Shown piece by piece: positions 55,201 to 64,000 of a stretch of 64,000 nt of DNA. This stretch comes from Echiichthys vipera (Eukaryota; Chordata; Actinopteri; Perciformes; Trachinidae). Under the pieces are notes generated by a model, which did not search any database, was not told the DNA's origin, and saw nothing but the letters and a program-made list of their open reading frames with translations. The position numbers and the translations under genes were made by a program. The stretch spans positions 10,009,752-10,073,751 of the forward strand of contig OY829656.1 of the NCBI GenBank assembly GCA_963691815.1, written 5' to 3'. Each line of letters starts with the position of its first letter. Position 1 is the first letter of the stretch.

Positions 55201-55824
55201 ATAGAAAGATTTCCTGCTTATCTCGCTGAACATAACCGTTGGTTGCAGCCGCCCTACTGTCATTACTTACACTGGGGCTTTCCAGCTGTGTGGGATGATA
55301 ACCATGCAACAAAGTATCTATGACAGCAGATTACAAACAGGAGGTTGTTAGTCATCACTTGACTATCAGACACACTGAGAAATATGGCAACATTTGTGTT
55401 TTTACAGTAGCACAATGCTTTAAAATGAATAACACAACATTATTGAGTGACCTAAGTTACCAAGCCAAGCTCATTTTGGTTGTTTTGTTAACAGTTTAGA
55501 GGAAAACTTAACTTACGCTTCTAGCTTGAAAGAATATTAAGTAAGTCTTTCTTACTTAAGAGTCAGAACCATATTGGGCCGAAACAGCGGCCGCGGACCA
55601 GAGGTTTCTCACCACGGACGGTTAAGTTAAATGTGCGACACAGACGACGTGACAGCGCCTCAGTGCAGAGGTGAGTGATTCATCATTACCTGCTACCGAC
55701 ACGAGCTCATTACAGTTAGATTAACGCCTGCTACAGAGAAAGAGCCTCGATATCAAAGGTGACTGTGTTTGAGTGAAGTTGCACTTACAGAGGTCCTGAG
55801 TAGTCTCCCCATGGTGGCTGCCAT
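49288..55824 (-). CDS. prdx3: peroxiredoxin 3, mitochondrial thioredoxin-dependent peroxidase
   Basis: PRDX3 is the mitochondrial typical 2-Cys peroxiredoxin, which reduces hydrogen peroxide using thioredoxin 2. Coding exons on the minus strand are 55824-55789, 52599-52488, 52097-51956, 51309-51174, 50997-50894, 49693-49528 and 49338-49288. Phases join to 248 aa (human 256). An Arg/Ala-rich presequence starting MAATMGRLLRTS and ending near CFSTSTS is the mitochondrial targeting region. The peroxidatic cysteine lies in FTFVCPTE (C101) and the resolving cysteine in GEVCPA (C222). Both structural motifs that make eukaryotic 2-Cys enzymes prone to over-oxidation are present: GGLG (144-147) and YF (243-244). 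The second exon was placed by phase and by the FSTS ending; a different frame through it does not join. Intron 1 (3.2 kb) holds repeats. The start lies 612 bp from the divergent sfxn4 start. Confidence 0.96.
49725..50027. mobile_element. short DNA element with TTAA ends in a prdx3 intron
   Basis: The left end TTAAAGGAGCTGTACT and the right end AAGTACAGCACCTTTAA are inverted repeats. The 303 bp interior has no coding capacity. It lies between the prdx3 exons at 50894 and 49693, close to the acceptor of the latter. Confidence 0.7.
52256..52316 (-). repeat. LINE 3' tail, minus orientation
   Basis: (ATCA)n is followed by CAACTTTATTCACCCCAGAGG and GGAAATTC, the reverse of the fish LINE tail also seen near 15602. 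It lies in prdx3 intron 2. Confidence 0.5.
53420..53900 (-). mobile_element. retroelement 3' end in prdx3 intron 1, minus orientation
   Basis: It begins TTTAATTTATATAGCACATTT with CAAAGCGTTTTACAT, the reverse of the GTGCTATATAAATAAA tail at 15960-16275. The part near 53795-53880 (AAGGTGTGTCTTTAAA...GGGGATTCCACAGGTTTGGG) matches a common fish repeat from memory. An A-rich stretch (53560-53745) is in between. Confidence 0.55.
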
Positions 55825-56436
55825 TTTGGATTATGTCAGAGGAGGGAGGGATGAAGGGGTTTGAGCAGGTGTTGCGTCATTTACGCACGTGTTGGACGCA
55901 AACCTGTCCTCTGAACAAATACAAATCTAAAAGATTCACTTGTATGATATTCGGCCCCTAAACAGTGGTGTACTGTTACTGGTACAAATGACGCCTTAAA
56001 AACAAATAAAAAATCTATCGTGGTGCTTTCAGGTGCTCGAGCAGGTGAGGAGAACATTTGTGGAGTCGAGCTTTGCAGTATTGTGTTACTGACCTAGGAA
56101 ATAGCAGTTTGGGGGGGGTTATTTTCCCGAGCAATGTCATTTCATTTTTAAGTCCAAACATTTAGCATACGCCTTTAACACGGCCCGGAATGGCAACCAA
56201 CTTATTTGTGGCAATTTAGATATGAAAGAATCGTAATATCCGATATTTTCGTTGTCCGCGAATGTAGCGCAAACCGCCCCCAGTTGCACACGTGGTTTCA
56301 AGGCGGAAGTAGTTTCTAAATGAATAGTACTTGACCTCAAAAGCATGACATACATGCTGCTAAATGTCCACTGTGGTATCGTTAGTGTTGTTGTAAGTTA
56401 TTTACTTAATGAGAAGTAAATGTACTCGTCGTTCTG
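55825..56436. promoter_or_regulatory. shared head-to-head promoter of prdx3 and sfxn4
   Basis: Only 612 bp separate the two start codons. The interval contains two CACGTG E-boxes (55886-55891 and 56289-56294) and an ETS-like GCGGAAGT (56303-56310). A run of G occurs near 56112-56119. At the prdx3 start the minus strand reads CCAAAATGGCAGCC, close to the YY1 initiator-type motif. Both products are mitochondrial, which fits joint control, but the transcription start sites are not visible from sequence. Confidence 0.5.
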
Positions 56437-59394
56437 ATGGATCCTAATCTGCTGTATTGGAAAAGCCAGGGACAGGTAACTGTTAACACAGCAGTGATTT
56501 TACATGCAGAGCATCATCGGTGATAAAGATACATCATATTCAGTCAGTTGAGTTCAGCTGAAGTTGTGTTTACATCCACAGATATTTTAAATAAGTGATA
56601 CTTTCCTCTTTTTCAGTCTGTCCTCAGTCGACTACAGATCTGGGTTAATCTCCTTGATCCAACTTCCCTGCTGTCCTCTGATGTAAGTAGTTACTACAGT
56701 GATCTTATACCCCGAGATGAGTAGAACATATGTGATGTGTTTACCTGTTGCTACTGCTCTCCTCAGGCTGAAATACAGAAGGCGCGCAGTCTTCTTGGAA
56801 GTGGAGAGAAACTAAATGAAAAGGTCAGATTACCTGCACAGTGGTCAGCCATCTTCGTGCACCTGCAGCACATTTATTTCAATCTGTTTGTTCTGTTTCT
56901 TCCTCTAGGATGGACAAGCACGGAACCTCTCACTTGTAAGTCCCGCAAGAGACAAAAAAACTGCAAATAACAGATTTTGTGGAAGAATAAATCACTATTA
57001 GTTTATATACTGTATTTCTTTAAACATTTTCAACGCTGTAATGACTTCTTGTTTGTTCAACTAACAGGGTTTGATATTGTTGTTCGTTTGTCATATTTTT
57101 GCTTTATATAAAAAACACATTGCGCATTAAAAGTTTATACAAACCAAACCTTTTCTTAGTTGAGAATTAATTTTTTATCAATGTGTTTCTATTTTTGTGT
57201 GAAGATGTTTTTTCCTCTGGAGGCTGTGGTGTCCAGATGTTGTGATTTGAAGGCTGCATGATACGAGGAAGGAAAATATCTAACTGCAGTTATTTTGGAC
57301 TGATATTGCAATTGTGATATAATATGCAAGGATGTTTTTCAGTACTATATTGTACCCCCTGTAATTTGGTTGTTGCCCTATCCATATTGCGATGTTGATA
57401 AAATTCTGATTGATTGTGCATTCCTAATTATAATAACTAATTTGAAGGAGTTTGATGTGCTGCTTTTTGTGAAAAGTCTTGATTGCTGCTGTGTTTACAG
57501 TCGTCTGTCCACGCTGATTCTGGTGCTGTTCTTCCACTAGTTTTCCGCCCTGCAGGTACAGTGAAATCTAGGATTTATTACATTTTTAATAGTTTACATC
57601 CATTATTCAAATTACCTTTAGACATTGTGCATCCATATCATATAACATCAACAAGTATTAAAACTCTTCTTATAGAGACTTTAATGGCAGTAAAGTCAAG
57701 TTTTTAAACAGCTGAAATTCAATGTTTGAAACTTGCACATGTGCAGTGTATTATGTTTAATATTACTGTGTAATTATTTCACAAAAACTGTACATAGTAT
57801 CAAAAGGAGATGCTAATGCCCTCACCTGTTTTGTTTTTTCCCTAGCATTGTTGCCGATATCAGCCCCTCTGGTACGTTTCTCATCCAATAAATATAAAGT
57901 GACACTTTGTTCCTGATAATGTTGTGACACCAACAAACGTCTTTTTCAGGTGGTTGGCAGCTTGTTGCCACACCGCAGCGTCAAACCCAGTCTGTTTTGG
58001 CAGGTCAGAAGAAAATGAATCTTATTTATAAATATACAGTATATTAGATGTGGCTCTCACAACTGTTCATTAATGGTAAAATCTCTATATATCATCAGTT
58101 TTTGCTGCAGAGTTACAGTGCTGGGTTCAACTATGCAAACAGAAACTCTTCATCAGAGCAGGTAATATATACCGTATGTATGTATGTTAATAATCATTAG
58201 TCTGTGTTTCTGCTTCACTTTATTGTCTTTATCTCTCACCACCAGAGTAAGAAGATATCTTTGAAGCAGCTTCTGTTGATTGTTGGAACAGTTTCCTCTG
58301 CCTCATGTGCAGGGGTGTGTATAACCTGATTGTATCAGCGGCAAGTGCGGCATGTTGATTGTAACGTCTCAAGGTTTTGTTTTGAAAGTTGCTTCTTAAA
58401 GCATATTTTTAATTGCCTGTACCTCTGGTTTCAGGCCCTTCCTCAAATATTCATCAACCGACTTAATATAAGAAGTGCACCGATCCAGACTTTCTTTAAG
58501 TCCATATTACCAGTCCCACTCTCGGGTAAGTATTTATCTCTGACACCTCAATACTGCAGCACACATAGTACTGTATAATTCTGAATACTTTGTTTTGCAT
58601 GTCAGATAGTAGATACGTGATCCATTATAAATTCAGCCCAAAGTAGACACGAAATGCGTCATAGTTTGCTTATTTTCCATCTTGATTTAATAGCGTGTCA
58701 GCTGGTTCGGATCCAGTAAAAACAGGTGGGACTTTTGAAACTAACATGTTGTGAAACTCTCTGCAGCTGCTCTGGCCTTCTACAACGTGTTTGCTGTCAG
58801 AAGTGACGAGTCAGAAACTGGGATCCAAGTGTTTGATTCCAATGGAAATCCTGTCGGCCTCTCTAAAGCAGCGGGAGAAAAGGTAAAGAAAAAAGATTGT
58901 CTCAAATGGTCAAGTCTCATTGAACACTTGCAGTGTTACACAGTTCTGTCTTTTGAACAGGCCGTGAGAGAAACTGCTTTATCAAGAGCGGCGCTGTTTG
59001 GTACAACCGCTGCTGTCCCTAATCTCCTGGTTTGGCTCTTACAGAGGTCAGTCACTTTCACATTTAGTTCTACTTTCCTGAACCAAAAAAATAAAGCCAT
59101 TACCAAATAATTTCCCATTACAGAACAAGACTTCTCCAGAGGAACTCTCTGCTCATCACGCCTCTCCATCACATAACTGCTGCGTTTGTTCTGGGTTTGA
59201 TGATCCCTCTGTCATTCAGTCTCTATCCACAACTGGGAACGGTAAGAAGCACCATCCTCCGGTGCTGTAATGTGTTCCTGGTGGTGAACTCAGCTGACAT
59301 TGACCTTGTTTTACAGATAAAGAAGGAAAACATAGAAGAGCAGCTGCAGGCTACAGCTGACGGCGGACACTTCTACTACCATCGCGGACTCTGA
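56437..59394 (+). CDS. sfxn4: sideroflexin 4
   Basis: SFXN4 is a multi-span inner mitochondrial membrane protein of the sideroflexin family; the vertebrate protein is needed for complex I assembly and iron homeostasis. Exons are 56437-56475, 56617-56682, 56767-56823, 56909-56935, 57501-57555, 57846-57871, 57950-58003, 58099-58161, 58246-58314, 58435-58525, 58767-58882, 58961-59046, 59124-59241 and 59317-59394. Phases join to 314 aa (human about 337). The N-terminal segment LQIWVNLLDPTSLL and the segment FNYANRN (118-124) align with sideroflexin landmarks. The family HPDTG motif is replaced by HADSG (67-71). Hydrophobic stretches follow (LLLIVGTVSSASCAGAL; AAFVLGLMIPLSFSL), and the protein ends DGGHFYYHRGL. 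Two exons are under 30 nt. Placement beside prdx3 and dennd10 supports sfxn4 over other sideroflexins. Confidence 0.93.
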
Positions 59395-59440
59395 GGAGCA
59401 AAATCAACCCAAGCACGTTGCCATTATTGGATAGCATCAT

Positions 59441-59446
59441 AATAAA
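59441..59446 (+). other. poly(A) signal of sfxn4
   Basis: An AATAAA hexamer lies 47 bp past the stop codon, which would give a very short 3'UTR. A second AATAAA just downstream (about 59762) could extend it. Confidence 0.5.
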
Positions 59447-60131
59447 TGTCTTCTTTAACATGTCATCCGGCCGCTGAAAAGGTCCACTGCATGCAACAGC
59501 CTCAGGTGAAATGCAGCGTTTTGTGTTTAAGATATTAAAACAGGCAAAATGATACTTTTTGATAGTAAATTTATCTAGCTGGTGTAACGTGTGTTTTCAT
59601 AGATAGGAAATATTACATCAATTCATGAAAATACATTTACTTTTCAAAGTTACATGAGCATTGCACTCAGCGTCTTGTCTGAAATACTGAGGCACAAAAT
59701 CATCCTTTTGGCAATGTGGTTGAAAATGGACTCGCCTGTAAAACAATGCTAATTGTACATCAATAAAATTACAGTAAAACACACAATAATTAGAAATCAA
59801 TGTGGACATGGAAGCACCAATCATTATTGATCAGTTGTAGATTGACGAGGAACAGCTTTTTTTTCCTATCACCTTATAAAACAGTTTGAAAAAGCCTCAT
59901 ACAACACGATTAGCTTGTATTGAAGTCATTAGTAAAATACAAAAAGTGACAGTTAAAAAAAACACACACGTTGTGCATTGTCTATTGCAGTTGTGATCTG
60001 ATAACCACACACAATGCAGTTTCAACAAACTCATTAATAATTACTGCTCGTTACATAGGAGCCATTTCAGCTGCTGTTGCTATGTATATTTATATATTTA
60101 TATCTGTGGGTCCAACTTTATATCTCTAGGT
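59447..60131. other. converging 3' ends of sfxn4 and dennd10
   Basis: Non-coding AT-rich sequence. It probably holds the dennd10 3'UTR on the minus strand. No clear minus-strand AATAAA was found, so the end of that transcript is open. Confidence 0.4.
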
Positions 60132-63100
60132 TTAGATCCGTAAGAGCTGCTCGGCAGCTGCCAAATGAAAGAGGAAGTTCTCGGTCGCTGGAGGGAAATG
60201 GCGCTGCTTTAAACTCTCCAAAGTGATTTTAGAGTCTTGGCACTCGTCAGCCAGGGCCATCAAGTTAGCCAGGATCTCTTTTGTCTTGACAGAAATATCC
60301 TGTGGATTAATGAGCACCGTCACGTTAGATTCAGGACCCAATTTCTTACAACTGTGGATTGAATACAGACATTTGTGCTCCGAGGAGGATTCTCACCTTA
60401 ATCACCTGACTATCTGACCTCTCAGCATCTTCTGCAGACTGGACAATAAGGTGGCCGATGTCTTTGTGCAGCTTCCCCATAGCCATGGCGTCTGTGATGG
60501 GATATTGAACATAAGTCTGAGAGAAAGGGTGTCCTACTCAAGAGTCAAAGTGCTCTTTGAAACATACTGCTTTTTTCTTTGAACATACTGTACCTTTGGC
60601 ACTCTGGGATACTGTGATGACACTATCTGGGAGGTTCACATACACATCAAACAAGTCCGATCTGTTGCTCACCTCTGGATCTACAAATCCTGCTACATAC
60701 CCTGTGGAGAAAACGAACATATTGGTGCATAAATAATTCATTTCTCCCACCATGAGATCACAGTGATCACAGTGCAGATGGAGGCTAATCACCAAGTGCA
60801 AAGAGTAGAAATTTGAGCAAATAAACCAGGAGGCAGCCTCACCGGGACATTTCTTGAGATCCTCTAGCTCAGCATCAGTCAGGTGCACATACGGGTGCAG
60901 GATGGACCAGTCTTTCCTGTGCCATGTCAGAGTCGGAAGAACTCTTGAGGGGAAACAGACACAGTTACCAACAGATGAGAATATTCTCCATTGCAAAGTG
61001 TTCATCAAAGATTCACTCCAAATATTTTGGATTCAGGTCTTAAAAATGCACCTTGTAAATTCCAACAATGCCTCAATCCGAGGGTGATGAACAATGACCC
61101 TCTTCTTCAGCATGAGAGCTGTATACAGGATGATCGTCTCCATGCCAAACTGAGACACCACATCTAGAGATAGAGGCAGGACGGAAACATAGGAGTTAAC
61201 TGGATGGACATTAACTCTGAAGGAATCTAGGACCTTGAAGGACCTGTTTAATTCAAGCTTCAAGGTTGCTTCTGTTGTCTCCCACAAGAGCACATATTCT
61301 TGGTTTCAAAGAAACGACTGTGTGCATGTCATCAAAAGGACACCTAACAAAATACTGGTTAGTGCTCCTCTTCCACCAGGGGTATAGTGCTATATTTTTT
61401 TACTACCAGAGCACACGTGCACGACACATGCACATGTGTGCAGGTGCATTATTAAAACGTTGCACCTTTTCCAAGGTTGTGTAACCTGTTGTGACAAGTC
61501 TACATAGACCTGATATGAGTCAACTTTATAAAGCCCTTTACACAACTGGGGAGTATTTTACCTGCGATTAACTTGCACTTAAATATAATTATAACTGTAG
61601 TTTTTCTCATGAGTACTTTCAAACAGTACGTGGATTTTACACGGTGAAAAAGTAACGTTTTTTGGATCAAGGTTGATTTGACGGGCTGCTCTAAGACCTC
61701 ATTAATCTATGGATCGGACGGAAAATAGTTTTACTTTAAACCTTATGTGCAACCTCGACAAAGGCAGCGCAGATAGCTTCACTTCTTATTTTCTGACCTT
61801 TTACAATAAAAGCTCTAGACACACACTATGTAGTTAACTGCTTACCAGAGGTAACTTTAATTAATTCAGAGCATTTCACTAAAAGGAAACTCGATTAAAT
61901 ATCTGACAGTAGTTCAGTGTTAGCTTTTCCTGCTTCGGCTTCGGCTTCCTGTGTTCAATAATCACAGGAGGAGACACTTTTATTTTGTCTCCAGAGCTTA
62001 CGTCCGTCACTGCACTCAGCAGGAACAACACACTGGACTCCTCCTGAGCTGCTGTGAATATTCAAACCTTTTATGTCGCACATTCACATCTCTGCCGGTG
62101 TGAATAGTGTCATTAAGTCTTTTACCGCTCTTTGACAGCAACCAGAAATTTTTAAGTGGAGTGTTTCCTTTCATGTTATTTAGTGCACGAGTTGACGTCT
62201 TGAATCAGTCGAGCCACCTTAAATATCAAAATGACAACAAACTATTTCTTCCTGAATGTCAACCAGATTATACTATTCTGTTCTTCTCACTTGGAGAAAA
62301 AAAGGGCCGGAGCACCGCTCCAGGAGCCTGTCTTCAACCACTGGGATGTGTTTACCTTTCACTGAACCAGCCAAGTACGCTTTACGAACATCATAGTCCT
62401 TAATTAGAAATGAGCCGTTTTCATCACTGTGGCAAATTCCTTTTGTGAGGACCGTGACGTAAGCCTCCATCATCTTCACCGGACTGCCATGTTTGATGTA
62501 CATCCTGGATAATAAAAACAAAAACACACCATTCAAATGAAAAAATAGATTAAATCTTTAATGAAAGGTGTACAAAGAGTGTTTTCTGAGCTGATCACTG
62601 TACCTGCAGAGTATTCTACTAAGTGCAGCATACTTCTCAGGATTGAAGTCTTTTGCCGTAACAACTATTGAAAAATGAGTGACCTTGAAGGGAGAGAGAA
62701 TAAGACAAAAATATAAAAGTCAATTTGAAACAAATATCATATAGAAATGCTGCACTCATTGTTCCTTGCCCCAGAGTATATATGTTGTGAAATGTAAGAT
62801 TTCCATGTCTTTTTTATAATAAAGCAGGTCGAGATGCTATATAAATACTGAGAAGGTATCGCTTAATCCACAGAGAAATGCACACAACCTGTTTTCAGAA
62901 ACTTTGACTGTAAACAAGGTGTCAGGACTTCTGTACTGTTGTAATGTCAGTGATTGGGGTTTTTTTTTTCAAGAGAAAGGCTTTACAGCGCATTTCAGAC
63001 TGAGGGGCTGAATTAATGTATGTTCAAAACAGATATTATGGGGGAAATAATGTGGTTTTGGGGACATTAAAGCAAGTAAATATGTTCTAGTAGAAACCAA

Positions 63101-63674
63101 AACCTGAAAATGAGCATAATATGGGACCTTTAATGGTCGCCTCTGGAGACTGTACCTTGTTTAGTGCTGTAGGTTCCTGCACCTCCACTGTGGTGATGTA
63201 GTACCAGGTGCGGCAGAACTGCCCAAACACAAAGGTGTGGAAATCCCTGCTATCGTGTGTGAGACAGCACTTGCTGAGCAGGACTTGCCTCAGGTCTGAG
63301 CCCACAGAGGGATAGCACCACACCCACAGTGTGTCTCCATTCACATCTTTCTCTGGAGAGAAAAATGAGAACTCAAGTTAACATCATCATCTTCAATAAT
63401 ATATTATATATATTATCATATTTGCATCAGACAGAGCTTCCTGGGATTAAATCCTTATCACATGCTCGTCAGTGTTTTTGGAGGCGTTCAGGAACCCCCC
63501 ACTGAACTAACTGTCTAACATGCAGGAGCAATGAACCAATGAGGGACGTGGTCACACTGATGTCATGTGATTCTCCTGCATGTCCTGAAAACCGAGAAAC
63601 TAGAAACGCCATGTGAACTGAAACTTACCGATTAATCCGACGCCTAACATAAACTGCGTTTCAGTGGCTGCCAT
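60132..63674 (-). CDS. dennd10: DENN domain-containing protein 10 (FAM45)
   Basis: DENND10, formerly FAM45A, is a small DENN-domain protein implicated in Rab27/late endosome homeostasis. Coding exons on the minus strand are 63674-63629, 63352-63156, 62683-62604, 62504-62356, 61163-61052, 60943-60843, 60701-60594, 60491-60397 and 60299-60132. Phases join to 351 aa (human about 357). The uDENN part holds LWVWCYPSVGSDLR and the central part holds ILYTALMLKKRVIVHHPRIE, a typical core DENN strand. The C-terminal part holds TLTWHRKDWSILHPYVHL, and the end reads FHLAAAEQLLRI. No clear poly(A) hexamer was found on this strand, and its 3'UTR probably runs towards the end of sfxn4 (converging, 737 bp between stop codons). 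Confidence 0.94.
62960..63133 (-). mobile_element. partial DNA element in dennd10 intron 2
   Basis: On the minus strand it starts TTAAAGGTCCCATATTATGC followed by TCATTTTCAGGTTTTGGTTTC and TACTAGAACAT, the end of a very common percomorph repeat. The other end is truncated. Confidence 0.65.
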
Positions 63675-64000
63675 ATCCCATACCTGTTAAGAGTTCAGGG
63701 ACACAAGTTAACACCAACCACCGCCCTCTGTGGACACTAACGTGAATGTAGTCGTGCAGTACCTTGGGTGCTCCTGCTACGTCCAAATAGCAGAATGCGA
63801 CGCGTGACAGATTTATAAGAAAGAAAATATGCTCAAACTTGTCAGTGGCCTGGGTATGATTCCTGCTGTCAACAGACTTTCTTCTCTTTGCGAAATTTCT
63901 TCCTTCTTCCGGGACAAGAGGCTTGAGCGCGAGGATGGGGAGGAGCCACGCTGCGGACGGCCAATCAAAACTGGCGAGAATGGTGCGTTCAATGTTGCTG
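63675..64000 (-). promoter_or_regulatory. dennd10 5' region and promoter
   Basis: The sequence becomes GC-rich with CpGs towards the right edge. It contains an ETS-like CTTCCGG (63906-63912) and a CCAAT box (63961-63965). Such features suit a housekeeping, possibly bidirectional promoter. The region 63686-63800 may be 5'UTR or a short first intron, because a pyrimidine-poor TAACAG precedes the coding start on this strand. Confidence 0.4.

Overview
The window is nuclear DNA of a ray-finned (percomorph-type) fish. It has vertebrate genes split into many short GT-AG exons, long TG and CT microsatellites, tRNA-derived SINEs, LINE 3' tails and many short terminal-inverted-repeat DNA elements of kinds common in teleosts. 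I see no bacterial, viral or CRISPR content.

Seven protein-coding genes can be read from start to stop codon. Their exon phases join without a break. From left to right they are: a poly(rC)-binding protein closest to PCBP4 (minus, 10802 to 3561, 12 coding exons, 433 aa); molybdenum cofactor sulfurase MOCOS (plus, 16982-25091, 15 exons, 836 aa); an ABHD12-family serine hydrolase most like ABHD12B (plus, 27419-34214, 13 exons, 354 aa); TM9SF3 (plus, 36074-47397, 15 exons, 586 aa); mitochondrial peroxiredoxin PRDX3 (minus, 55824 to 49288, 7 exons, 248 aa); sideroflexin SFXN4 (plus, 56437-59394, 14 exons, 314 aa); and DENND10/FAM45 (minus, 63674 to 60132, 9 exons, 351 aa).

Layout: PCBP4 and MOCOS diverge across a repeat-bearing 6.2 kb spacer. 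MOCOS, ABHD12B-like and TM9SF3 run in the same direction. TM9SF3 and PRDX3 converge, with poly(A) signals about 250 bp apart. PRDX3 and SFXN4 start head to head only 612 bp apart, so they probably share a promoter, and both products act in mitochondria. SFXN4 and DENND10 converge. TM9SF3, PRDX3, SFXN4 and DENND10 all have human orthologues on 10q (from memory), so the right half looks like an old conserved block. The next gene beyond the right edge may be EIF3A.

The rest is introns, UTRs and repeats. The most distinctive non-coding signals are several intronic inverted-repeat elements whose ends carry TTAA, a (TG)n tract just after a MOCOS splice donor, and a 187 bp (CT)n tract in the ABHD12B-like gene. 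I found no convincing new biological system. The window reads as a well-preserved ordinary teleost gene cluster.
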